DNA of 64,000 nucleotides from positions 1 through 64,000 of the forward strand of contig NZ_JANLNW010000034.1 in the NCBI RefSeq assembly GCF_025465945.1, in the 5' to 3' direction. Positions 27,739-36,692 of this stretch are shown piece after piece. A program made the position numbers and the translations under genes. Origin of the DNA: Pseudomonas sp. 6D_7.1_Bac1 (lineage in GTDB: Bacteria > Pseudomonadota > Gammaproteobacteria > Pseudomonadales > Pseudomonadaceae). The notes under the pieces are model-generated. The model made no database searches. It was not told where the DNA came from and saw nothing but the letters and a program-made list of their open reading frames with translations. Each line of letters begins with the position of its first letter. Position 1 is the stretch's first letter.

Positions 27739-28131
27739 TCAGTGAACCGAAATCGAGCAGTCGAAGGTTTGCGCAGGCGTGACTTCCGGTTCCCACGGCT
27801 GTTGATAGGTCAGACGTAAACGCCCGTTGCCCGCGGCGAAGGCCTGAAAGCGCCAGGTCGATTGCCCGCCACTGCCCACCAGGCCGCTGTTTTCCGGGTT
27901 GGTGTAAACCTCAGGGCTGATCGCCCGCAGCACACCGCCGGCCGAATCCTGGATAGCCCAGCGATAACCCGTGGTCGGGTTGCTCGGCAGGGTCAGGATC
28001 AGGTGTTGCCCGTTGTTCAACTGCACCGGGCATTCGCTCTGTTTTTCCACCGTCACGTTCTGTTTCGGTTGAGTGGCGCAGGCGGCCAGCAGGGCGAGGC
28101 TCAAGGGGAGAAACAGGCGGGTGGGGGACAT
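27739..28131 (-). CDS. Chagasin-like (I42 family) protease-inhibitor lipoprotein
   Basis: The 130-residue protein begins MSPTRLFLPLSLALLAAC, a lipoprotein signal with the lipobox LAAC. The mature part has the chagasin loops: NPTTGYRW, GSGGQSTWRF and a YQQPWEPE loop in place of the usual RPW. I42 proteins inhibit papain-like cysteine proteases. The ATG at 28131 is chosen over 28188 because it gives the proper signal. It overlaps the YhhN-family gene junction and is cotranscribed with it. Confidence 0.85.
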   Translation of the reverse strand: MSPTRLFLPLSLALLAACATQPKQNVTVEKQSECPVQLNNGQHLILTLPSNPTTGYRWAIQDSAGGVLRAISPEVYTNPENSGLVGSGGQSTWRFQAFAAGNGRLRLTYQQPWEPEVTPAQTFDCSISVH

Positions 28132-28219
28132 AAGGTCAGTGGCTCCGGAGTTCACGACGAACGGCGAGCATAACCGAAGATGAGACAAAGTGTGACGGGC
28201 AGGTTGTCAGTACCGGCCC

Positions 28220-28285
28220 CATCGCGAGCAAGCTCGCTCCCACAGGAATTGCGATAACCCTGTGGGAGCGAGCCTGCTCGCGATG
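28220..28285. repeat. REPIN (inverted REP doublet)
   Basis: Two inverted REP cores about 15 bp apart (left copy with CAAGCTCG) lie between the Lon-type protease gene and the I42 lipoprotein gene. Confidence 0.9.
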
Positions 28286-28311
28286 GCGGTGGTTCAGGCG
28301 CTACAAAATGG

Positions 28312-30732
28312 TCAGAACAACACCTTCGCCACATCCGCAAACCGCTTGGCAAAGTGCACGGTGATCCCTTCCTTCAGGTACTCCGGCAATTCTTCAAAAC
28401 TGCCACGGTTAGGCTCCGGCAAGATCAGTTCGAAGATCTTCTGCCGCCGCGCCGCAATCACCTTCTCGCGCACGCCGCCAATCGGCAGCACGTGCCCGGT
28501 CAACGTCAGTTCGCCGGTCATGGCCACGCCTTTTTTCGGTGGCTGGTTGCGTGCCAGCGAGAGCAGGGCACTGGCCATGGTCACGCCGGCGCTCGGGCCG
28601 TCTTTCGGTGTTGCACCTTCTGGCACGTGGAGGTGGATGAAGGCTTCGTCGAAGAACTTCGCGTCGCCACCGAATTGCTTGAGGTGCGAGCTGACGTAGC
28701 TGTAGGCGATCTCGGCCGATTCCTTCATCACGTCACCCAGTTGCCCGGTGAGTTTGAAACCGCGGTTGAGGGTGTGGATGCGTGTGGCTTCGATCGGCAA
28801 GGTCGCGCCACCCATGCTGGTCCACGCCAGGCCTGTAATGACTCCGGTGCCGGACAGCACTTGTTCGTTACGGAACACCGGCATGCCGAGTGAGGCTTCG
28901 AGGTCTTTGGGGCCGATCTTGATCACGGTTTTTGGCTCGTCGATCAGCTTGACCACCGCTTTGCGCACCAGTTTGCCCAGTTGTTTTTCCAACTGCCGCA
29001 CCCCGGCTTCGCGGGCGTAACCGTCGATCAAGGCTTTCAGCGCGCTGTCGCTGATGGACAGGCTGGTTTTCGACACACCGGCCTTATCCAGTTGTTTCGG
29101 CCACAGGTGCCGTTTGGCGATGGCGACTTTTTCTTCGGTGATGTAACCCGACAGGCGAATCACTTCCATCCGGTCGAGCAAGGGGCCGGGGATCGAGTCC
29201 AGGGTGTTGGCGGTGCAGACGAACAGCACTTTCGACAAATCCAGACGCAGGTCCAGGTAATGGTCGAGGAATTCGACGTTCTGTTCCGGGTCGAGGGTTT
29301 CCAGCAGCGCCGAGGCCGGGTCGCCCTGGAAGCTTTGGCCCATCTTGTCGATTTCGTCGAGCATGATCACCGGGTTCATCACTTCAACGTCTTTCAACGC
29401 CTGAACCAGCTTGCCCGGCAGCGCACCGATGTAGGTGCGGCGGTGGCCCTTGATCTCGGCTTCGTCACGCATGCCGCCGACGCTGAAGCGATAGAACGGC
29501 CGCCCCAGCGACTCGGCGATGGATTTGCCGACGCTGGTCTTACCCACGCCCGGCGGGCCGACCAGCAGCACGATGGAACCGGCGATCTCGCCTTTGTAAG
29601 CGCCGACCGCAAGAAATTCGAGGATTCGGTCCTTGATGTCGTCGAGCCCGGCGTGATGGCGGTCGAGCACTTTGCGCGCGTGTTTGAGATCGAGTTTGTC
29701 CTCGCCATAAACGCCCCACGGCACCGCGGTCGCCCATTCCAGGTAATTGCGGGTCACGGCGTATTCCGGCGAGCCGGTTTCGAGGATCGACAGCTTGTTC
29801 ATTTCTTCGCTGATACGCTTCTGCGCCTGTGGCGGCAGGACTTTGCCCACCAGCCGCTGCTCGAACTGCTCGATGTCGGCGCTGCGGTCGTCCTTGGTCA
29901 GCCCCAGCTCTTGCTGGATGACCTTGAGCTGTTCCTTGAGGAAAAACTCGCGCTGGTGCTCGCCGATCTTGCGATTCACCTCGGCGGAGATTTCTTTCTG
30001 CAACCGCGCGACTTCGACTTCCTTGCGCAGCATCGGCAGGACTTTTTCCATGCGCTTGAGCATCGGCACGCAGTCGAGCACTTCTTGCAGCTCGCTACCG
30101 GTGGCCGAGGTCAGGGCGGCGGCGAAGTCGGTCAGCGGCGACGGATCGTTGGGGCTGAAGCGGTTGAGGTAGTTTTTCAGCTCTTCGCTGTACAGCGGAT
30201 TGAGCGGCAGCAGTTCCTTGATCGCGTTGATCAGTGCCATGCCGTAGGCCTTGACCTCATCGGTCGGCTCGCTCGGCTGGTGCGGGTATTCGACTTCCAC
30301 CAGGTACGGCGGGCGATGGTGCTTGAGCCAGGTGCGGATGCGCACGCGGGTCAGGCCCTGGGCGACGAATTGCAGCTTGCCGTTTTCGCGGCTGGCGTGA
30401 TGGACCTTCACCAGGGTGCCGTACAGCGGCAGGGCGGACGTGTCGAAATGCCGAGGGTCTTCCTGCGGGGTGTCCATGAAGAACAGTGCCAGCGAGTGAT
30501 GCTCGGACTTGGCCACCAGGTCCAGGGTTTCGGCCCAGGGCTCTTCATTGACGATCACCGGCAGCACTTGCGCCGGGAAGAACGGGCGATTGTGAATCGG
30601 GATGATGTAGACCTTGTCCGGCAGGTTCTGGCCGGGCAGGGCCAGGCCTTTGCCTGAGGAGGTAGGGTGTTCGGCGTTTTCGGGGTCGGCGTAGTCGCTC
30701 GGGTCTTCCGGGAATTCCTGCTGGTCGCTCAT
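28312..30732 (-). CDS. Lon-type ATP-dependent protease (second Lon, heat-shock linked)
   Basis: The 806-residue protein has an N-terminal LON substrate domain (about 45-250), an AAA+ module with Walker A GPPGVGKTSVGKS near residue 400 and Walker B VIMLDEIDKMG, and a serine-lysine protease domain with S714 in KDGPSAGV and K757 in GGVREKVIAA. The 43-residue spacing equals that of E. coli Lon. It is not next to clpX or hupB, as the housekeeping lon is, and carries a distinct acidic N-terminal extension, so it is a paralogue resembling P. aeruginosa AsrA. A sigma32-type promoter lies upstream. Confidence 0.93.
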   Translation of the reverse strand: MSDQQEFPEDPSDYADPENAEHPTSSGKGLALPGQNLPDKVYIIPIHNRPFFPAQVLPVIVNEEPWAETLDLVAKSEHHSLALFFMDTPQEDPRHFDTSALPLYGTLVKVHHASRENGKLQFVAQGLTRVRIRTWLKHHRPPYLVEVEYPHQPSEPTDEVKAYGMALINAIKELLPLNPLYSEELKNYLNRFSPNDPSPLTDFAAALTSATGSELQEVLDCVPMLKRMEKVLPMLRKEVEVARLQKEISAEVNRKIGEHQREFFLKEQLKVIQQELGLTKDDRSADIEQFEQRLVGKVLPPQAQKRISEEMNKLSILETGSPEYAVTRNYLEWATAVPWGVYGEDKLDLKHARKVLDRHHAGLDDIKDRILEFLAVGAYKGEIAGSIVLLVGPPGVGKTSVGKSIAESLGRPFYRFSVGGMRDEAEIKGHRRTYIGALPGKLVQALKDVEVMNPVIMLDEIDKMGQSFQGDPASALLETLDPEQNVEFLDHYLDLRLDLSKVLFVCTANTLDSIPGPLLDRMEVIRLSGYITEEKVAIAKRHLWPKQLDKAGVSKTSLSISDSALKALIDGYAREAGVRQLEKQLGKLVRKAVVKLIDEPKTVIKIGPKDLEASLGMPVFRNEQVLSGTGVITGLAWTSMGGATLPIEATRIHTLNRGFKLTGQLGDVMKESAEIAYSYVSSHLKQFGGDAKFFDEAFIHLHVPEGATPKDGPSAGVTMASALLSLARNQPPKKGVAMTGELTLTGHVLPIGGVREKVIAARRQKIFELILPEPNRGSFEELPEYLKEGITVHFAKRFADVAKVLF

Positions 30733-30762
30733 GGGGCACCTGCACAATGGGGTATGAGAGTT

Positions 30763-30791
30763 AGATGGGGCAGGTGGGGGCTGGTTTCAAT
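30763..30791 (-). promoter_or_regulatory. Sigma32 (heat-shock) promoter of the Lon-type protease gene
   Basis: On the minus strand ATTGAAA is followed after 14 bp by CCCCATCT, which differs from the CTTGAAA / CCCCATNT consensus at one base. The -10 box ends 31 bp before the ATG. It fits an inducible protein-quality-control protease. Confidence 0.75.
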
Positions 30792-30840
30792 GGGGGGGAG
30801 TTGTTAGCGGGTGTTTCGCAAGAGGTCTTCGCCAAACCGT

Positions 30841-30866
30841 AGGAGCCGAGCTTGCTCGCGATGGCG
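30841..30866. repeat. Solitary degenerate REP
   Basis: AGGAGCCGAGCTTGCTCGCG matches the main REP core apart from a one-base insertion and has no inverted partner nearby. It adjoins the long-inverted-repeat element that begins at 30881. Confidence 0.7.
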
Positions 30867-30880
30867 GCCTGACAACCGAC

Positions 30881-31042
30881 CGTAGCAGCTGCCGAGCCTG
30901 CGAGGCTGCGTTCGGCTCGGGCCGCGTTCGGACGAAGCAGTCGTTGAGTCAGGCCGCGCGTTCTTCCAGGTAAAACGTGGATTCAGGATTTGCGAGGACT
31001 TCGTCCTCGAACGCAGCCTCGCAGGCTCGGCAGCTGCTACGG
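30881..31042. repeat. Long-inverted-repeat element, 162 bp (inverted orientation)
   Basis: Arms of about 35 bp (CGTAGCAGCTGCCGAGCCTG... and exact complement) enclose a non-palindromic core. Read on the minus strand the core has GGACGAAGTCCTCGCAAA and GAAGAACGCG, in the same order as the copies at 35247 and 39751 read on the plus strand. It lies between gcd and the Lon-type protease gene; no gene is visible in the 30792-31077 gap. Confidence 0.85.
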
Positions 31043-31073
31043 TTTGGGGCTGTGCTTGCTCCTTGATCGCCCA

Positions 31074-31111
31074 CAAAAAAGGCGACTACCTCGCGGTAGT
31101 CGCCTTCTTCT
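31074..31111 (-). terminator. Rho-independent terminator of gcd
   Basis: The stem AGGCGACTACC / GGTAGTCGCCT has a 4-nt loop, with an A6-7 run on the distal side that reads as U on the minus strand. It begins 17 bp after the gcd stop codon. Confidence 0.9.
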
Positions 31112-31127
31112 TTACTGCCGTTAACGC

Positions 31128-33539
31128 TTATTCCGACAGTTTGTAAGCAATCACATAGTCGCCCATTTTGGTACCGAGCGAACCATGACCGCCAACAACC
31201 AGCAGCACGTACTGTTTGCCGTCCTTGCCGGTGTAGGTCATCGGTGTGGCCTGGCCGCCGGCCGGCAGGCGCGACTTCCAGAGTTCCTTGCCGCTGTTGA
31301 CGTCATAAGCGCGCAGGTACTGGTCCAGGGTGCCGCTGAGAAAGCCGACGCCACCGGCGGTGACGATCGAGCCGCCCATGCTTGGTACGCCGATGGGCAG
31401 GCCGATAGGGAGTGGCGAGCTGTCGCGGCTGGTGCCGTTCTTGCGCTTCCACACCACTGTGTTGGTGGTCAGGTCGATACCGGCGACATAGCCCCAGGCC
31501 GGGGCCTGGCAGGGTACGCCGAACGGCGACATGAACGGGTGCATGGTCACCGCATACGGCGCGCCGGTGTTGGGCTGTACGCCAGCGGTCTCGCTTTCGC
31601 GCTTGCTGTCGGCAGCCACGTCGGCGCGAGGGATCATTTTCGAGACGAACGCCATGTAGTTCGGGCTGGTGAACAGCATCTGGCGAACCGGGTCGACCGA
31701 TACGCTGCCCCAGTTGAACACACCGACGTTACCCGGATAGATCAGGCTGCCCTGCAACGACGGTGGGGTGTACTGGCCTTCGTAACGCAGTTCCTTGAAC
31801 TGAATGCGGCAGAGCATCTGGTCGAACGGGCTGGCGCCCCACATGGCTTTTTCGGTCAGGTCCGGGCCGAGCAGGTTTAGGTCCGAGCGCGCCTGGGTCG
31901 GGGCAGTATGGTCGCCAGGGACCGCGCCTTGCGGCGCCGGGATCTCGCGAATCGGCACGATCGGTGTGCCATCGCGACGGTCGAGCACATACAGGCTGCC
32001 CTGCTTGGTCGGAGCGATCAGCGCCGGCTTGATGCCGTCGGCGGTCTTCAGGTCGAGCAGGGTCGGCTGGCTGCCGACGTCCATGTCCCACAGGTCGTGG
32101 TGGGTGAACTGGTAGTTCCAGCGCACTTTGCCGGTGGCCAGGTCCAGGGCCACCAGGCCGGCGCTGAATTTTTCCGCGCCTGGCGTGCGGTCGGCACCCC
32201 ACTGGTCAGGCATCTGATTGCCCAGCGGCAGGTAAACCATGCCCAGTTTCTCGTCGACGCTGGCCAGCGACCACATGTTCGGCGAGTTGCGGGTGTAGAT
32301 CTGGCCCGGCGCCAAAGGCTCGGTCGCCTCCGGGTTGCCGCTGTCCCAGTTCCACACCAGGTGACCGTCGCGAATGTCGAAGGCGCGGATCACGCCGGAC
32401 GGCTCGTTGGTCGACTCGTTGTCGGTGACGTGACCGCCCATGATCACCAGATCACGGCTGATCGCCGCCGGCGAGGTGGCGTAGTAGCCGCCGGGGGTGA
32501 ACGGGCCGATGCCTTGGGTCAGGTCAACCACACCGTGATTGCCAAAGCCTTCGCAGACCTTGCCGGTGTCGGCGTTGATCGCGATCAAACGAGCATCGGC
32601 GGTGGGCAGGTACAGACGACGCGGGCAGGCTTGCGCAACGGCCTTGCCAGCCTCGGAGATGACGGTGGTCGAAGCGTTGTCAGCCTTGGCGTAGTCGTTC
32701 TCATCGTAGTAAGAGACGCCACGGCAGGTCATGTGGGCGAAGCCCTTGAAGCCTATCGGGCTCTTGATCTGCGGGTCGAAACGCCAGATTTCCTTGCCGG
32801 TGTCCGGGTCCAGTGCCAGTACCTTGCTGTGGGCGGTGCAGGCATAGAGCATGCCGTTGACCTTCAGCGGGGTGTTCTCGTTGGTCAACTCCACCGGGTC
32901 GTCGGCGGTCGGCAGGTCGCCGGTGCGGATACGCCAGGCTTCCTGCAGTTTGCCGACGTTGGCTGGAGTGATCTGCTTCAGCGGCGAGTAGCGGTCGCCG
33001 AATTCGGTGCGGCCATAGGCCTGCCACTCACCTTCGGGCATTGCTGGTGCGGTGCTGGTCATGTCGGCAGTGTCGCGGCCCAACTCGCCGATGATTTCAC
33101 CGGGATGGGTGAACTGGCTGGCAATGGCGGTGGCACCGGCCAGCACCACGGCCACGCTCAGCGCAGCGGTGCCCAGTGGGGCGGCGCCGTCACGCAGCAA
33201 CGGGCGGCGGAACCACGGCAACAGCAGGACCACGCCAAGGGCGAACCACAACGACAGTCGCGGCACCAGTTGCCACCAGTCGAGGCCGATTTCCCACAGC
33301 GCCCACACCGTACTGGCAAACAGCACCAGTGCGTACAGGCCCAGCGCCGCACGGCGGGCTGCCAGCAGCAAAATCCCGGTCAGCACCAGGCCGATACCGG
33401 CCAGCAGGTAGTACAGCGAGCCGCCGAGCATGCTCAGCTTGATCCCCCCGGCCAGCAAGGCCAGGCCCATTAGCAGAAGCACGATACCGAGCAGGCTCGG
33501 CAACAGACGGCTTCGACTCAAAGCACCCTCAGTGCTCAT
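31128..33539 (-). CDS. gcd: Membrane-bound PQQ-dependent glucose dehydrogenase
   Basis: Gcd oxidises glucose to gluconolactone in the periplasm and passes electrons to ubiquinone. The 803-residue protein has five membrane helices at the N-terminus (about residues 10-150) and an eight-bladed PQQ propeller. Visible family sequence includes GEWQAYGRTEFGDRYSPLKQI, HMTCRGVSYYD, GGHVTDNESTNEPSG, HHDLWDMDVGSQPTL and WKSRLPAGGQATPMTY. The direct oxidation product, gluconate, is central to Pseudomonas sugar use and phosphate solubilisation. oprB lies upstream in the same direction, so uptake and oxidation are probably co-regulated. Confidence 0.97.
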   Translation of the reverse strand: MSTEGALSRSRLLPSLLGIVLLLMGLALLAGGIKLSMLGGSLYYLLAGIGLVLTGILLLAARRAALGLYALVLFASTVWALWEIGLDWWQLVPRLSLWFALGVVLLLPWFRRPLLRDGAAPLGTAALSVAVVLAGATAIASQFTHPGEIIGELGRDTADMTSTAPAMPEGEWQAYGRTEFGDRYSPLKQITPANVGKLQEAWRIRTGDLPTADDPVELTNENTPLKVNGMLYACTAHSKVLALDPDTGKEIWRFDPQIKSPIGFKGFAHMTCRGVSYYDENDYAKADNASTTVISEAGKAVAQACPRRLYLPTADARLIAINADTGKVCEGFGNHGVVDLTQGIGPFTPGGYYATSPAAISRDLVIMGGHVTDNESTNEPSGVIRAFDIRDGHLVWNWDSGNPEATEPLAPGQIYTRNSPNMWSLASVDEKLGMVYLPLGNQMPDQWGADRTPGAEKFSAGLVALDLATGKVRWNYQFTHHDLWDMDVGSQPTLLDLKTADGIKPALIAPTKQGSLYVLDRRDGTPIVPIREIPAPQGAVPGDHTAPTQARSDLNLLGPDLTEKAMWGASPFDQMLCRIQFKELRYEGQYTPPSLQGSLIYPGNVGVFNWGSVSVDPVRQMLFTSPNYMAFVSKMIPRADVAADSKRESETAGVQPNTGAPYAVTMHPFMSPFGVPCQAPAWGYVAGIDLTTNTVVWKRKNGTSRDSSPLPIGLPIGVPSMGGSIVTAGGVGFLSGTLDQYLRAYDVNSGKELWKSRLPAGGQATPMTYTGKDGKQYVLLVVGGHGSLGTKMGDYVIAYKLSE

Positions 33540-33620
33540 AGTGTGGTTCTCCGTGATGTTTCAAGTAGTCCCGCAGGCGCGGGCAGGTTTGAGTAAAAAA
33601 GGTTCGGTAGATGCAATCCT

Positions 33621-33648
33621 TGTGGGAGCGAGCAGGCTCGCTCCCACA
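33621..33648. repeat. Collapsed REP palindrome
   Basis: TGTGGGAGCGAGC and GCTCGCTCCCACA are fused around a 2-bp centre, giving a perfect 13-bp stem. It looks like a REPIN that lost its spacer and inner halves. It lies between oprB and gcd, where it may act as a partial terminator. Confidence 0.8.
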
Positions 33649-33665
33649 GGGTTTTGTAGCGTTAG

Positions 33666-35048
33666 TTAGAACGACGACTGGATTTTGATCCCGCCGATCA
33701 GCGCGTCATCGACCTCATTCACCCCTCCGGGATGGCGGATGTATTGCAGGTTCGGGCGCACGGTCAGCCAGTTGGTCAGGTGCACGCCGTAATAGAGTTC
33801 GGCGCTGTATTCGGTGTCTTGCGGCGGCAAATAGGTCGGGTCGTTGTAGTCGAAGACCGCGTGCGCCTGATTGGTCGCCTCGGCGTTTTTGCGGTAGGCC
33901 GGGTTGACGTGAACCCGGGCCATGGCGAAGCCGATGTCGTCCTTGCTGCGGGCGTCGAACAGGCCTTTGTAGACGACGCCGGCCTGGACGTAGTTGTCGA
34001 TGGCGTTGGTCTTCTTGTCGTGCATCGTGCCGTTGGCGAACACACTCAGGCCCCGCGAGTTATCGCTGGCGCGGCTGGTCAGCTGTTGCTGCACGCCCAG
34101 CCAGACGCCGTGCTTGCTCGATGCGCTGCGATAGGCTTCACCGCTCAAGGCTGCCGGCTGACCGTTGCTGTCCTTGTAGACGTCGGTGGCCTTGGCGCTG
34201 CTGTAGTAGTAACCGGCGCGGTATTCGCCCGGCAGGCCGTTGAGCTTTGGCGTCCACACCAGTTCCACCGGCAACACCGCGCCCTGGGTACCGCTGCCGC
34301 TGAGCTTGAAGCCGTTGTCACGATCCAGGTTCGACGGGTTCTGTTCATAGGCGCCGACTTGCGCGTAGAGCTCAGGCGTCAGGTGATATTTGACCCGCAG
34401 CGCCCATTGGCTGACTGGCCAGTTGTACCAGATGCCGCCCGCCCAGTTGCCGACCTGAGAGCCGCAGAACGCCAGGTTCTGGAAGTCGCAGGGGAAGCTG
34501 TTGAAGTCTTCGCCTTCACCAAAGCGGCCGGCCTTGATGTCGAGCTTCTGATCGAAGAATTTTTGCTGATACCACATTTGCGTCAACCGCGTGGTCTGGC
34601 CACGGCCCCAGACTTCCTGGGCCGAGGTGAAACCGCCGACCCGTGGATCGTTGATCCGGTCGTTGCTGATGTTGTTACCGCTGCGCTCGGTGACAGTCAG
34701 CTGAAATTCCGCGTCGTGCCAGCCGAGGATTTTTTGCAGGTCCAGGTGCGTGCCGAGACCGAACTGGTCGCTGTAGCGCGCGGTGCGATCGTGGTCGTAG
34801 CCGCCGTGCAGGTTGCTGCCCATCTCGCCGGTGTAGTCGAGTTTGAAGTCGTAGCCTTTTTCCGCGAGTTCTGTGCGAGTGCCGTTCCAGTCGCCGAGCA
34901 TCCACGGTGAGTCACTATCGAATGCAGGGGCAGCCTGAACGCAGGTGGCAAGGCCCAGGGCGCTGAGTCCACCGATCAGGGTCGTGGCTTTTCGGGCGGC
35001 AATAGTGGGGCGGACAGCGCTGTCTCGCAAAGTCTGAATGTCGGGCAT
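33666..35048 (-). CDS. oprB: OprB family carbohydrate-selective porin
   Basis: The 460-residue outer-membrane barrel has a signal peptide ending CVQAAPAF. The mature part begins DSPWMLGDWNGTRTELAEKGYDF, typical of OprB, and includes FGLGTHLDLQKI, TRLTQMWYQQKFFDQKLDIKAGR, LAFCGSQVGNWAGGIWYNWP and a C-terminal aromatic strand ending SSF. OprB porins admit glucose and related sugars; the position directly upstream of gcd supports glucose. The 126-bp gap to gcd holds a REP palindrome. Confidence 0.93.
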   Translation of the reverse strand: MPDIQTLRDSAVRPTIAARKATTLIGGLSALGLATCVQAAPAFDSDSPWMLGDWNGTRTELAEKGYDFKLDYTGEMGSNLHGGYDHDRTARYSDQFGLGTHLDLQKILGWHDAEFQLTVTERSGNNISNDRINDPRVGGFTSAQEVWGRGQTTRLTQMWYQQKFFDQKLDIKAGRFGEGEDFNSFPCDFQNLAFCGSQVGNWAGGIWYNWPVSQWALRVKYHLTPELYAQVGAYEQNPSNLDRDNGFKLSGSGTQGAVLPVELVWTPKLNGLPGEYRAGYYYSSAKATDVYKDSNGQPAALSGEAYRSASSKHGVWLGVQQQLTSRASDNSRGLSVFANGTMHDKKTNAIDNYVQAGVVYKGLFDARSKDDIGFAMARVHVNPAYRKNAEATNQAHAVFDYNDPTYLPPQDTEYSAELYYGVHLTNWLTVRPNLQYIRHPGGVNEVDDALIGGIKIQSSF

Positions 35049-35246
35049 AGAGAAGGAATTCTTGGTCTTTTATGGGGGGAGAGAGCTGAACGCTGCGAGG
35101 GTGAATCGGGCAGGTGAAGCGTTTCAGCTTTAAGGGGCGCAAGGATAATGATCTGTTACACGCAGAGAAAGGGCTTTTCCTGACATGGATCATTTCGGAT
35201 TTGGTAATAGTGAGAACAACGCATAGGTATCTTGCTGTTCTACGCT

Positions 35247-35394
35247 CGTAGCAGCTGTCGAGCCTGCGAGGCTGCGTTCGATGACGAAGTCCTCGCAAAT
35301 CCTGTATACGCGGTTTGCCTGGAAGAACGCGCCGCCTGATTTTACGACCGCTCCGCGGCCGAACGCAGCCTCGCAGGCTCGACAGCTGCTACGG
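35247..35394. repeat. Long-inverted-repeat element, 148 bp
   Basis: Arms of about 35 bp (CGTAGCAGCTGTCGAGCCTG... and complement) enclose the core GACGAAGTCCTCGCAAATCC, TACGCGGTTT and GAAGAACGCG. It is close to the 39751 copy in the same orientation. It occupies most of the 359-bp gap between the glycosyltransferase gene and oprB, where no gene is visible. Confidence 0.85.
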
Positions 35395-35407
35395 CAGTGG
35401 GATCCGG

Positions 35408-36682
35408 TTAGCCAGCTCCCTCGCCACACAGTTCGCTCACTATCTGCGCCAGAGCGTCATGCCGTGAAAAGTCCTTGGCAATGGCGCGGGCGTTCGTGCG
35501 AAACGCAGGTGTTTGCAGTATCTGCTGCACCGCATCGGCAATTGCCCGCTCTGCCGGATAACTGGTGCCCAGATTGATCCCGCACCTGGCCCAGACCACT
35601 CGCGCAGCGGTTTCGGCTTTGTCTTCACCGATGCCGGCAACGATGATCGGTACCCCATGACAGAGCGCGCCGTTGACCGCGCCGTAACCACCGTTGGTGA
35701 TGAACACCGATGTCTTGGGTAGCACCTGATCGTAGGACACGAAGTCGGTGAGCCGGGCATTGTCCGGTATCGGCGCATCGCTCGAACGTCCGCCGGTGAG
35801 TGCCAGCACCTTGACCGGCAAATCGGCCAGCGCCCGAAGAGTCGGCAACAACAACTGGTTCAAGTCAGCGTTGGCCAGGGTGCCTTGGGTAACCACCACT
35901 AACGGCCGCTCGTCGCCAGGAAACAGGTCGGCCACGGTGTGGGGCGAGGGGCGCTTGACGGTCAGCGGTCCGACGAAGCGCACGCTGTCCGGCAGATCCG
36001 CGCGAGGGTATTCGAAGGCTGTGGTGGAGAGCTGGAGGAATCGATCCGCGTTGAGAATCAGGCTGTCGGTGACTGCCGATTGCAGCAGCGGATACCCATG
36101 TTCGCTGAGCTTGGCGTTGAAATACGTCTGCACCTCTTCAATCAGTTGTTGAGTAGTCGGTTCGATCAAGGTGCTTCGGCTGAGGTCGTCGGGCAGCAGC
36201 GCTGGGGGAATCCTCGGCCCGTAGAAAATCGAATCGCGCGAAGACCAGGTCAGCGGCGTGACGCCGATGCAAACAATCTTCGGCCGCTGAGCCCGCGGGC
36301 CGAGCAGCAGCGGCAGGGCACCGTAAAAGGTGTTTTCGATCAGCACCACGTCAGGTGAGTGCTCGCTGATCAATCGGCGCAAGTCCTGATCCTGCAACGG
36401 CATGGCGTCGGCGAAGAAGTTCTTCAGCGCCAGCGCCATTTGCGCCGGGCCGGGTGGCAGCGTGGCGCGCAGCGGGAAGTGGCTTTCCAGATGGCGGTAG
36501 TCGAAATCGATGCGTTCATCGAAGGGATGGAACTGCGCACCGGTGGCTTCGACTTCCTGGCGAAACAACTGGCCGCTGAGTACAGCGACCTGATGTCCCT
36601 GCCGGACCTGCGACTCGGCGATTTTCAGCAAGGGGAAAACGTGCCCCGGCGTTGCGGTTGCGGCAATCAGAATGCGTGCCAT
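35408..36682 (-). CDS. Family 1 (UGT/MGT-type) glycosyltransferase of the isocyanide cluster
   Basis: The 424-residue protein has the GT-B fold of macrolide and UDP/TDP-sugar glycosyltransferases. The N-terminal ILIAATATPGHVFPLL is the acceptor-site glycine loop, and the donor-site region DFVSYDQVLPKTSVFITNGG...NGALCHGVPIIV is near residues 315-350 (the usual histidine of the H-G-G motif is replaced by N-G-G). No signal or membrane segment is visible. It begins 10 bp after the oxygenase gene. By analogy with the IsnA-IsnB-GT set of Xenorhabdus, it would glycosylate the tyrosine-derived isocyanide. The sugar donor genes are not in the window. Confidence 0.85.
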   Translation of the reverse strand: MARILIAATATPGHVFPLLKIAESQVRQGHQVAVLSGQLFRQEVEATGAQFHPFDERIDFDYRHLESHFPLRATLPPGPAQMALALKNFFADAMPLQDQDLRRLISEHSPDVVLIENTFYGALPLLLGPRAQRPKIVCIGVTPLTWSSRDSIFYGPRIPPALLPDDLSRSTLIEPTTQQLIEEVQTYFNAKLSEHGYPLLQSAVTDSLILNADRFLQLSTTAFEYPRADLPDSVRFVGPLTVKRPSPHTVADLFPGDERPLVVVTQGTLANADLNQLLLPTLRALADLPVKVLALTGGRSSDAPIPDNARLTDFVSYDQVLPKTSVFITNGGYGAVNGALCHGVPIIVAGIGEDKAETAARVVWARCGINLGTSYPAERAIADAVQQILQTPAFRTNARAIAKDFSRHDALAQIVSELCGEGAG

Positions 36683-36692
36683 GGTGATGTCC

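Noticed and set aside
28981..30657. 558-codon plus-strand frame opposite the Lon-type gene
   Set aside because: It covers conserved AAA+ and LON domain sequence on the other strand; the product is low-complexity and histidine/glutamine-rich, as expected of a shadow.
31908..33473. 521-codon plus-strand frame opposite gcd
   Set aside because: Antisense shadow; the real gene is supported by motifs along its full length.
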